This document shows, piece after piece, positions 1-5,867 of a DNA stretch of 5,867 nt (position 1 is its first letter; the number at the start of each line of letters is the position of its first letter). The translations under genes and the position numbers were made by a program. The notes beneath the pieces were generated by a model. It did no database searches and was not told where the DNA came from. It saw only the letters and a program-made list of their open reading frames with translations. Source of the stretch: Neisseriales bacterium (GTDB taxonomy: Bacteria > Pseudomonadota > Gammaproteobacteria > Burkholderiales > UBA11063); assembly GCA_003538525.1 (NCBI GenBank), contig DPRZ01000039.1, positions 1 to 5,867 of the forward strand. The letters run 5' to 3'.

Positions 1-112
1 CCAGCAAATTAAGACTCAAGAGCGAGATTTATGTTTTAAGGCATTTTTATATAACAATAAACTGGGGTATTGGATTTTTATATTAATTGTTTTGAGTTAT
101 TGGAAGCTGTAA
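1..112 (+). CDS. ubiA: 4-hydroxybenzoate polyprenyltransferase, C-terminal fragment (UbiA; 5' end outside window)
   Basis: An open frame entering from the left edge (first full codon at base 2) ends with TAA at 110-112 and gives 36 residues. The segment CFKAFLYNN, then a hydrophobic stretch and a terminal LSYWKL, closely parallels the end of E. coli UbiA as I remember it (CFKAFMNNN ... MSYWHF), including the charged QERD-like run just before it. UbiA is an integral inner-membrane enzyme that attaches the polyprenyl chain to 4-hydroxybenzoate in ubiquinone synthesis. Only the last cytoplasmic loop and final membrane helix are visible, so the catalytic Asp-rich motifs cannot be checked. The stop lies 3 bases before the uvrC start, and the uvrC ribosome binding site lies inside this gene, which suggests co-transcription. 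The assignment rests on a short stretch but a distinctive one. Confidence 0.82.
   Translation, partial: QQIKTQERDLCFKAFLYNNKLGYWIFILIVLSYWKL
102..106 (+). promoter_or_regulatory. Ribosome binding site of uvrC, inside the ubiA end
   Basis: GGAAG lies 9 bases upstream of the ATG at 116 and within the last codons of ubiA. It supports ATG 116 as the uvrC start and suggests that translation of the two genes is coupled. Confidence 0.5.
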
Positions 113-115
113 ACT

Positions 116-1906
116 ATGCGGATTTTAGTTAGTTTAGATAATTTATTTTTGCAGCAAATACCTCATTCTCCAGGAGTTTATCGTTATTATAGTGCGGATG
201 AATTATTGCTGTATGTTGGTAAGGCGCTAGATCTGCATAAACGTGTGAAGTCATATTTTCAGAAAAAAATTGATTTATCACCGCGGATTGGGCTAATGGT
301 TAGCAAAATTCATAGCATCGAATTAACTGTAACAGAAAATGAAACTTCGGCACTGTTACTGGAGAGCAATTTAATTAAAAGTCTTAAGCCAAAATATAAC
401 ATTATTTTTCGCGATGATAAAAGTTATCCGTATATTAAAATTTCAACGCATCAATACCCGTTAATTGAATATTTTCGTGGTAAACCCCAAGCGCGAGATA
501 CTTTGTTTGGCCCTTATCCGAATCCATATGTGGTGCGGGAAAATCTAGATTTATTACAACGCTTATTTAAATTACGCACCTGCACGGATGGTTCCTTTGC
601 CAATCGTTCACGACCTTGTATGTTATTTCAGGTAAATTTATGCTGTGCACCATGTGTGGAAAAAGTTAGTCCTGTTGAATATGCTGAATACGTAAAATAT
701 GCCAAAGATTTTTTGTGCGGTAATTTTAGTGATTTAGTTGCCAAACTGAGCCAACAGATGTATCAATTTGCGGAGCAGCTTGAATTTGAACAAGCGAGCA
801 GTTTACGCGATAAAATTGGCTTAATTCGCGAATTGCAGCATAAGCAAATTGTTAGTGACAGTAATCTTCCGATTAATGCCGATATTCTTTTAACTCGCGA
901 ATATAATCAGCAATTATTTATCTATTTGATTATTATTCGCAATGGTTTATACGTTGGTGATAAACATTTTGTGCAACGTTTGGTGGATAGTAAAGAGCTT
1001 ATTCTTGAGGCTTTTTTAGAAAGTTATTATCGTAGCGAACAATTGACACGTTTAATTTATCTAGATCAAGCTCTAAATTCTGAATTTAATGCGTCTTTTT
1101 ATAGAATCTATGGACTAAAATTAGTTCATGGTTTTAAAGGTCGACTTGCAGAGTTAGCCTTAATGGGGCGTAAAAATTTAGAGAAGGTTATTGAAAATTC
1201 ACATTTAGATAACATATATATTGATGCTTGCAGTAAATTGGCAACGTTATTACAGGTGGAGCGGATAAATCGAATTGAGTGTTATGATACCAGTCATAAT
1301 CATGGCAGTAGTGCTGTTGCCGCCATGACGGTATATGCCAATGGTAAAATTGATCATAGCTTGTATCGTAAATTTAATTTAAATGACTCGATTAATGGTG
1401 ATGATTTACTGGCTTTGGAAACTGTTTTGAAGCGGCGTTTAGCCAATAAAGAATTGCCTGTACCAGAGGTTATTTTAGTTGATGGTGGTAAAACGCAGTT
1501 AGCAATTAGTAAAAAGCTAATTGATGAGTTGGGGTTTTGTGATAAAATAAAGCTTATTGCCATATTTAAAGGCGAGCAGCGTAAGGCTGAATTTGATAAA
1601 GTTATTATTGACACGACAATTGAGTTGACGTTTTTAGATGAACCATTACTATTTAAATTATTGCAAATGCTACGTGATGAAGCGCATCGCTTTGCAATAA
1701 CAGGACATCGAAAAAAACAGCAACAGCGCATGCAAACCTCACAATTAGAAGATATCGCTGGCATTGGCGCAAGTAAACGTAAGGCGTTGATTGCTTTTTT
1801 TGGTAGTGCGACTGCGGTTGCAAATGCTGGTATCGAGCAACTACAACAGGTTGATGGCGTTGGTGGGGAGTTGGCAAACTCGATTTATAAACACTTTCAT
1901 CGTTAA
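116..1906 (+). CDS. uvrC: Excinuclease ABC subunit C (UvrC)
   Basis: UvrC makes the two incisions flanking a DNA lesion after UvrA/UvrB have located it, in cytoplasmic nucleotide excision repair. The 596-residue product is close to the family length (about 610 in E. coli). Domains in order: GIY-YIG nuclease for the 3' cut at about 18-97 (GVY at 20-22, YVGK at 33-36, Arg43, and the LLLESN block with Glu83); a cysteine cluster C156, C168, C176, C180 with the same spacing as the four Cys reported to hold an Fe-S cluster in E. coli UvrC; a UVR helix pair for UvrB binding at about 207-240; an RNase-H-like nuclease for the 5' cut with ECYDTSH (Asp391), GDD (429-430), VDGGK (Asp456) and GHRKK (His531); and tandem helix-hairpin-helix DNA-binding motifs at about 543-596. 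All catalytic residues appear intact. ATG 116 places the GIY motif at the usual distance from the N-terminus. It follows ubiA by 3 bases and precedes pgsA, the common gammaproteobacterial order. Confidence 0.98.
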   Translation: MRILVSLDNLFLQQIPHSPGVYRYYSADELLLYVGKALDLHKRVKSYFQKKIDLSPRIGLMVSKIHSIELTVTENETSALLLESNLIKSLKPKYNIIFRDDKSYPYIKISTHQYPLIEYFRGKPQARDTLFGPYPNPYVVRENLDLLQRLFKLRTCTDGSFANRSRPCMLFQVNLCCAPCVEKVSPVEYAEYVKYAKDFLCGNFSDLVAKLSQQMYQFAEQLEFEQASSLRDKIGLIRELQHKQIVSDSNLPINADILLTREYNQQLFIYLIIIRNGLYVGDKHFVQRLVDSKELILEAFLESYYRSEQLTRLIYLDQALNSEFNASFYRIYGLKLVHGFKGRLAELALMGRKNLEKVIENSHLDNIYIDACSKLATLLQVERINRIECYDTSHNHGSSAVAAMTVYANGKIDHSLYRKFNLNDSINGDDLLALETVLKRRLANKELPVPEVILVDGGKTQLAISKKLIDELGFCDKIKLIAIFKGEQRKAEFDKVIIDTTIELTFLDEPLLFKLLQMLRDEAHRFAITGHRKKQQQRMQTSQLEDIAGIGASKRKALIAFFGSATAVANAGIEQLQQVDGVGGELANSIYKHFHR

Positions 1907-1951
1907 ATCTTTCATTTAAAACAACCTCTCTAGTAAAGTTTACATTTGATT

Positions 1952-2521
1952 ATGGCCAAAAAAATCCCGCTACCAACCATGTTAACTTGGTTTCGTATCA
2001 TTTTAGTTCCTTTTTTCGTTGGGGTTTACTATCTTCCTGATTCTTTGTTAGCTATGCCGAATAAAAATATTACTGCAACAGTGATTTTTTTGTTTGCTGC
2101 AATTACAGATTATTTGGATGGTTACTTAGCACGTAAAATGAATCTAGAATCTAAGTTTGGGGCCTTTTTGGATCCTGTTGCTGATAAAGCCTTGGTTGCC
2201 GCGAGCCTTGTGGTGTTAGTTAATTTGCATCGAACGTTTGTGTTTGCTGCAATTATTATCATTGTGCGCGAAATTGCAATTTCAGCTTTGCGTGAGTGGA
2301 TGGCTCAATTGGGTGAGGTTAAAAGCGTTGCAGTTGCTTATTTGGGTAAGCTTAAGACGGCTTTTCAAATGATCGCGATCGGATTTTTGTTGTTTGATTA
2401 TCGCGGATATGGAATAGATGCTAATTTGATTGGTAATTTATTTATGCTTGCAGCGGTGATTTTAACTGTGGTGTCAATGTTCTATTATTTAGATCAAGCA
2501 AAAAAACATTTTAATAATTAA
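1952..2521 (+). CDS. pgsA: CDP-diacylglycerol--glycerol-3-phosphate 3-phosphatidyltransferase (phosphatidylglycerophosphate synthase)
   Basis: PgsA transfers the phosphatidyl group of CDP-diacylglycerol to glycerol-3-phosphate, the committed step toward phosphatidylglycerol and cardiolipin in the inner membrane. From ATG 1952 the product has 189 residues, near the E. coli length. The complete CDP-alcohol phosphotransferase signature D-x2-D-G-x2-A-R-x8-G-x3-D-x3-D is present (Asp53, Asp56, Gly57, Ala60, Arg61, Gly70, Asp74, Asp78). The early PT-L-T-FR motif and the REIAISALREWMA block (from about 107) match the PgsA subfamily rather than PssA or CLS-type enzymes. About six hydrophobic segments are visible, near residues 10-29, 40-55, 78-92, 95-112, 136-150 and 159-180. 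An in-frame TTG at 1946 would add two residues. I prefer ATG 1952 because the codon is stronger, but the Shine-Dalgarno is poor for both. It lies 45 bases after uvrC and 24 before rpoD, with no clear promoter, so it is probably in the same operon. Confidence 0.96.
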   Translation: MAKKIPLPTMLTWFRIILVPFFVGVYYLPDSLLAMPNKNITATVIFLFAAITDYLDGYLARKMNLESKFGAFLDPVADKALVAASLVVLVNLHRTFVFAAIIIIVREIAISALREWMAQLGEVKSVAVAYLGKLKTAFQMIAIGFLLFDYRGYGIDANLIGNLFMLAAVILTVVSMFYYLDQAKKHFNN

Positions 2522-2531
2522 TTTAATTACT

Positions 2532-2535
2532 GGGA
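2532..2535 (+). promoter_or_regulatory. Ribosome binding site of rpoD
   Basis: GGGA lies 10 bases before ATG 2546, in the 24-base gap after the pgsA stop. It decides in favour of the long form of RpoD rather than a start at an internal Met such as codon 67. Confidence 0.5.
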
Positions 2536-2545
2536 AAATTACTGG

Positions 2546-4678
2546 ATGACTAAAATCACTCAAAAAGTTTTAAGCGAAACTGGCGCAGCTGTGGCAAAAC
2601 CAGCAGTGGGGCGTAAAAAAGCAGATTTTGACAACCTTGGCAGCGTTGTAATTAGTAGTGATTCGTTGGAACGTGGCAAAAGTCGTAAGAGCCGTGGACC
2701 ACGCAAATTAGGCAAAGAAGATGTTAGTGAAGTAAAAAATCTCATGCGCTTGGTCGAAGTTGGGATTGAAAATCTTAGCGCTGAAGAATTACGTAAACTT
2801 GAAGAGCAAAAAACTAAGCTACATTATTTACTTGGCAAAGGTAAAGAGCGTGGTTATGTAACTAATGTTGAAATTAACGACAATTTGCCTGATCACATTA
2901 TTGATCCAGAAATCATCGAACAAATTGTCATGATGATTGAAACGATTGGAATTAAGGTTTATGAATATGAACCAAGTCAAGAAGAGTTATTAATTTCAGG
3001 AACTTCATCCGCGAGCGTGAATGATGATGATTTTGCTGTTGAAGAAGCAGAGAAAATTCTAACTAGTACGGCAGCATCCAATGAATTTGGTCGTACGACG
3101 GATCCTGTGCGGATGTATATGCGTGAAATTGGTACTTACGACTTACTGGATAAAACAGATGAGGCAGAGATTGCGCGTAAGTTAGAAGTTAGTATTCAGG
3201 ATATGATTGCTACTATTGCTGATTGTCCTAAAATTGTAAATTTAATTTCGGTAGCATATCAGGATGTTTTAGCTGGTAAAATAAAAATTGAGAATTTTGT
3301 AGATGAATTACTCAATGGTGAAGAAATTGAGACGCCAATGTTACCAATGCCTGTAGCAGGTTCTTTTGATGACGAGGAAGACAATTTGCCAGCGTTCTTG
3401 TTGGAAAAATTACGGGTTGGAACGGCGGAGTTTTTCCTTGATTTTGATAAGCTAGTTGAACAACAAAATATAATTATAAAAAAATATGGTTCTGAATCAG
3501 AGCAGTATCAGCAAATCTTAGTTGAGTTAACCAGTCAATTAGAAAAAATTCGCTTTACTAATAAGCAAATTGAAGTTTTTTGTGAAGTATTGCGTAGTGC
3601 GCATAAAATAATCAAGCAGCATGAGAATGATATTTTCCATATTGCCTGTGAAGTGGTGAAGATACCTGAAGATAAATTCCGCAAAGAATTTATTGGCAAT
3701 GAATGTGCTTGGGTTGAGTCACATATGCCAGCTAAAAAATATGCAGAGTTATTTGAAAGCATGAAGTTTGACATTGTTGAACATCAAGAAAAAATTAAAG
3801 AAGTTTCAATTGATTTACAAATTTCTGTTTCGGTAATTAAAAACTTATTCAAACGTTTAATGCGTGCTGAAAAAGAGCAGAAAAAATCTCGTACTGATAT
3901 GGTTGAATCAAATTTACGTTTGGTTATTTCAATTGCAAAAAAATATACTAATCGCGGATTACACTTTTTGGATCTAATTCAAGAAGGTAATATTGGTTTG
4001 ATTAAAGCGATTGATAAATTCCAATATCGCAAAGGATTTAAATTTTCAACCTATGCAACCTGGTGGATTCGTCAAGCGATTACGCGCGCAATTGCTGATC
4101 AGGGGCGTACGATTCGTATTCCTGTACATATGATTGAAACTATTAATAAGATGAGTAAAGAGCATCGTAAATTACTGCAAGAAAAATCAGGTGAACCATT
4201 AACCAAAGAATTGGCTGAACGGATGGAAATTACCGAAGATAAAGTTCGGAAAATTTATCAAGTTGCTTATGATTCAATTTCGATGGATGCGCCAATTGGG
4301 GATGAAGACGATGCTAGTTATGGTGATTTCATCGAAGATAAATCAACCGTGATTCCATCAGAACATGGAATTGACTATAGTTTGAAGAAAACCGTTCGTG
4401 AAGTTTTAGACACGCTTTCTCCACGCGAAGCAAAAGTTTTGTGTATGCGTTTTGGAATTGACACTTTAACGGACCACACCTTAGAGGAAGTTGGGCGTCA
4501 ATTTGATGTTACCCGTGAGCGGATTCGTCAAATTGAGGCTAAAGCCATTCGAAAATTGCGTCAACCTAATCGTGCGGATAAATTAAAGAGCTTTTTAGAT
4601 AGTTTCAACGAATTAGAGAATTTGGATGTTGAAGTTAATGAAGAAGAATTTGATGATGATATGCTAGATGAAGAATAG
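2546..4678 (+). CDS. rpoD: RNA polymerase primary sigma factor (RpoD, sigma-70), with long N- and C-terminal extensions
   Basis: RpoD directs core RNA polymerase to housekeeping promoters. The product has 710 residues against 613 in E. coli. Layout: an extra basic N-terminal segment of about 83 residues; region 1.1 (about 84-170, with [16 protein letters not shown]); region 1.2 ([15 protein letters not shown], 182-196); a non-conserved region (about 215-440) with an acidic patch DDEED at 275-279; regions 2.1-2.4 (about 450-526, including [26 protein letters not shown] and [14 protein letters not shown]); region 3.0 (His528, Glu531, which read the extended -10 TG in E. coli); the 3.2 finger ([13 protein letters not shown]); region 4.2 ([18 protein letters not shown], with Arg657, Glu658 and Arg661 for the -35 element, and the activator contacts Lys666, Arg669, Arg672 retained); then an extra acidic tail at 687-710. 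The non-conserved region marks it as the primary sigma rather than RpoS or RpoH. It is the last gene before a terminator, and dnaG is not its neighbour. Confidence 0.98.
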   Translation: MTKITQKVLSETGAAVAKPAVGRKKADFDNLGSVVISSDSLERGKSRKSRGPRKLGKEDVSEVKNLMRLVEVGIENLSAEELRKLEEQKTKLHYLLGKGKERGYVTNVEINDNLPDHIIDPEIIEQIVMMIETIGIKVYEYEPSQEELLISGTSSASVNDDDFAVEEAEKILTSTAASNEFGRTTDPVRMYMREIGTYDLLDKTDEAEIARKLEVSIQDMIATIADCPKIVNLISVAYQDVLAGKIKIENFVDELLNGEEIETPMLPMPVAGSFDDEEDNLPAFLLEKLRVGTAEFFLDFDKLVEQQNIIIKKYGSESEQYQQILVELTSQLEKIRFTNKQIEVFCEVLRSAHKIIKQHENDIFHIACEVVKIPEDKFRKEFIGNECAWVESHMPAKKYAELFESMKFDIVEHQEKIKEVSIDLQISVSVIKNLFKRLMRAEKEQKKSRTDMVESNLRLVISIAKKYTNRGLHFLDLIQEGNIGLIKAIDKFQYRKGFKFSTYATWWIRQAITRAIADQGRTIRIPVHMIETINKMSKEHRKLLQEKSGEPLTKELAERMEITEDKVRKIYQVAYDSISMDAPIGDEDDASYGDFIEDKSTVIPSEHGIDYSLKKTVREVLDTLSPREAKVLCMRFGIDTLTDHTLEEVGRQFDVTRERIRQIEAKAIRKLRQPNRADKLKSFLDSFNELENLDVEVNEEEFDDDMLDEE

Positions 4679-4703
4679 CCTTTAGCTGTTTTGATTTTAT
4701 GCT

Positions 4704-4731
4704 AAAACCTCCATTTTTATGGAGGTTTTTT
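4704..4731 (+). terminator. Rho-independent terminator after rpoD
   Basis: An 11-bp perfect hairpin pairs 4704-4714 with 4719-4729 around a TTTT loop. Its GC-rich core is CCTCC/GGAGG and it runs into a T-tract at 4726-4731. It begins 26 bases after the rpoD stop and should end the ubiA-uvrC-pgsA-rpoD transcript. On the reverse strand the stem is followed by only four T residues, so it would be a weaker terminator in that direction. Confidence 0.93.
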
Positions 4732-4765
4732 ATGCTTAGTTTGTGTCCGAGATTGATGAATTCTG

Positions 4766-4774
4766 TGCTATAAT
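4766..4774 (+). promoter_or_regulatory. Extended -10 sigma-70 promoter for the Mur-ligase gene
   Basis: TGCTATAAT is a perfect TATAAT (4769-4774) preceded by the TG of an extended -10 element with the correct one-base gap. No good -35 hexamer is found at 16-18 bp: TCCGAG lies at 17 bp, while TTGTGT at 4741 is 22 bp away. That is typical of extended -10 promoters. Transcription would begin near 4781, leaving a leader of about 28 bases before the TTG start. It lies between the rpoD terminator and the next gene, so it fits an independent transcription unit. Confidence 0.75.
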
Positions 4775-4776
4775 TC

Positions 4777-4790
4777 TAAAATTTATTTTA
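4777..4790 (+). repeat. Short AT-only inverted repeat at the transcription start (possible operator)
   Basis: TAAAAT-TT-ATTTTA is a perfect 6+2+6 inverted repeat starting two bases after the -10 hexamer and covering the expected start site. The position suits a repressor site. However, the sequence is pure A/T in an AT-rich intergenic stretch, so chance is a real alternative. Confidence 0.3.
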
Positions 4791-4796
4791 CAGCTG

Positions 4797-4801
4797 AGGG
4801 G
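4797..4801 (+). promoter_or_regulatory. Strong Shine-Dalgarno fixing a TTG start
   Basis: AGGGG (within GAGGGGA) lies 7 bases before the TTG at 4809. This is near-ideal spacing and the strongest ribosome binding site in the window. The frame is open upstream only back to a TAG at 4737-4739. The sole other candidate start I noted there is GTG 4743, which lies upstream of the promoter, so TTG 4809 is the likely start. Confidence 0.8.
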
Positions 4802-4808
4802 ACTTATC

Positions 4809-5867
4809 TTGACGCGCTTATACGATGCAGAATTTTTTTCTTCAAGATTGCTTGGGCAAAATAGGTTCTTTGATGAACCTGGTGCGGTAATGGATATTTC
4901 ATGGCAGGGCAACAATCAAGAAATTGCTGAGTTATACCAAGTGGAGCTAAGTAAATTATTAGTGCTTTTACCAGTTAAAAACTATGTGGTTAAAGTTAAG
5001 GTTTTTAACAGTGGTATAAATATTGCAATCTCATATCCTTATGATTTACTTATGGTTGCTTGTGAAATACTTGATTGGGTTTGGTATGATGTTGTCGATT
5101 GGTTTGATAAGCAATTGCCAGTCAATTTAGCCCGTTCTAAGCGTCGCTTTGTTCGAATAATTAAAGAACATCAACAACTATTATTGCGCAAAATTTATCA
5201 ACGCGCGAGTAAACAGAAATTGAATTTTTTTGTTGATAAAGATAGCTTGATTTTGGGGAGTGGTGTTACGCAATTTAGGGCAGAATTAAGTTCTGTCACC
5301 AAAATTAGTGATATTCCATGGCGTAAAATCGCCAATGTACCCTGTGTTTTGATTACTGGCACTAATGGTAAGACGACAACTACTCGCTTAACGGAATTTA
5401 TTTGTCGCCGTGCAAAACTTAAATCAGGTTATTGTTCTTCGGATTGGGTAATGGTCAATGGCAAAAGAGTCATTGAAGGTGATTTGTCAGGTCCAAGTGG
5501 ACATCAACAGGTTTTAATGCATCTTCAAGTTGAGGTAGCTATTTTGGAAGTTGCTCGTGGTGGCTTAGTTAAGCGTGGTTTATTACCCAATTATGTTACT
5601 GCTGCAACGGTTACAAATATATCTTATGATCATATCGGACAAAATGGTATTAAAAATTTAAGTGATTTGGCTGAGGCAAAAGGAATCGTTTATCGTGCAA
5701 TTAATCCTAGTGGCATAGCGGTAATTAATTTAGACGATGAATATATCCGCGAGCTATCTACATCTGGTATTCGTAAGGCTTATTTGTCAACTAAATTGAG
5801 CGAACATGAAATCAGTATTTACCTTAATTCTGAAAATTTTGTGGTGTTTTTAGAAAATGGTTATATT
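4809..5867 (+). CDS. Cyanophycin-synthetase-like Mur ligase family protein lacking the ATP-grasp domain (3' end outside window)
   Basis: The gene is open from TTG 4809 to the window edge (353 codons, no stop). From residue 184 it has the Mur ligase ATP-binding loop GTNGKTTTT (Lys188), then GDLSGPSGH (224-231), LEVARGGLVKRGL (246-258), VTNISYDHIG (268-277) and NLDD (307-310). These match the C-terminal Mur-ligase half of cyanophycin synthetase (CphA), which joins an amino acid to a carboxylate through an acyl-phosphate using ATP. Residues 1-170 are far too short for CphA's N-terminal plus ATP-grasp domains. They begin with a RLLGQNRFFDEPGA motif like the start of other stand-alone proteobacterial Mur ligases often labelled cyanophycin synthetase. 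A Trp-rich stretch (Trp90, Trp92, Trp98) and a basic helix (about 109-136) follow. There is no signal peptide or membrane helix, so it is probably cytoplasmic. It has its own promoter. The substrate is unknown, and the central/C-terminal boundary cannot be seen. A CapB/PgsB polyglutamate ligase is less likely given the CphA-type motifs. Confidence 0.85.
   Translation, partial: MTRLYDAEFFSSRLLGQNRFFDEPGAVMDISWQGNNQEIAELYQVELSKLLVLLPVKNYVVKVKVFNSGINIAISYPYDLLMVACEILDWVWYDVVDWFDKQLPVNLARSKRRFVRIIKEHQQLLLRKIYQRASKQKLNFFVDKDSLILGSGVTQFRAELSSVTKISDIPWRKIANVPCVLITGTNGKTTTTRLTEFICRRAKLKSGYCSSDWVMVNGKRVIEGDLSGPSGHQQVLMHLQVEVAILEVARGGLVKRGLLPNYVTAATVTNISYDHIGQNGIKNLSDLAEAKGIVYRAINPSGIAVINLDDEYIRELSTSGIRKAYLSTKLSEHEISIYLNSENFVVFLENGYI

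Noticed and set aside
1354..1764. Antisense open frame of 136 codons inside uvrC, and another at 1653-1877
   Set aside because: Both lie fully opposite the intact, well-conserved nuclease and HhH coding region of uvrC. Their Ser/Asn/Cys-rich products resemble no family I know, and no ribosome binding site was apparent.
1871..1891. TTGGCA and TATAAA near the uvrC end as a pgsA promoter
   Set aside because: The spacer is only 9 bp, far too short for a sigma-70 promoter.
2461..2490. Possible rpoD promoter within the end of pgsA (TATTAT at 2483-2488)
   Set aside because: The -10 has one mismatch, but the best -35 at 16-18 bp matches only half of TTGACA and there is no TG extension. This is expected by chance in AT-rich DNA.
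2560..2745. Antisense open frames inside rpoD (also 3535-3774)
   Set aside because: They are shadows of the sigma coding frame with low-complexity products and no supporting signals.
4743..4745. Upstream GTG as the start of the Mur-ligase gene
   Set aside because: It lies upstream of the extended -10 promoter and has no Shine-Dalgarno, while TTG 4809 has an ideal one.
4809..5867. CapB/PgsB poly-gamma-glutamate ligase
   Set aside because: The GDLSGPSGH and EVARGGLVKRGL motifs fit the CphA branch of Mur ligases better, and no capC/capA-like neighbour is seen in the window.

Overview
The window is an AT-rich stretch of a gammaproteobacterial-type chromosome carrying five same-strand genes. In order they are the last 36 codons of ubiA (4-hydroxybenzoate polyprenyltransferase), a complete uvrC (nucleotide excision repair endonuclease), a complete pgsA (phosphatidylglycerophosphate synthase), a complete and unusually long rpoD (primary sigma factor), and the first 353 codons of a Mur-ligase-fold gene related to the C-terminal half of cyanophycin synthetase. 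The uvrC-pgsA adjacency, the UbiA C-terminus and the sigma-70 sequence all resemble gammaproteobacterial homologues. Base composition and codon use look uniformly AT-rich, so an AT-rich lineage such as those near Legionellales, Francisella or Piscirickettsia is plausible, but the genus cannot be fixed from this sequence alone.

Bases 1-4731 look like the end of one transcription unit. ubiA and uvrC are separated by 3 bases, uvrC and pgsA by about 45, and pgsA and rpoD by 24. None of these gaps contains a convincing promoter. A strong rho-independent terminator (4704-4731) closes the unit right after rpoD. In many gammaproteobacteria rpoD instead follows rpsU and dnaG, so its place behind ubiA-uvrC-pgsA is notable.

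Bases 4732-5867 start a new unit. A textbook extended -10 promoter (TGCTATAAT, 4766-4774) sits about 35 bases before a TTG start with a strong Shine-Dalgarno. The gene has the CphA-type Mur ligase core but no room for the ATP-grasp domain that cyanophycin synthetase needs, so its product is unknown.

The parts most worth a second look are the stand-alone CphA-like ligase, the oppositely charged N- and C-terminal extensions of RpoD, the relocated rpoD gene, and the promoter whose TG motif matches residues retained in this RpoD. The other genes are ordinary housekeeping genes with intact catalytic motifs. No RNA genes, insertion sequences, CRISPR arrays or phage elements were seen.
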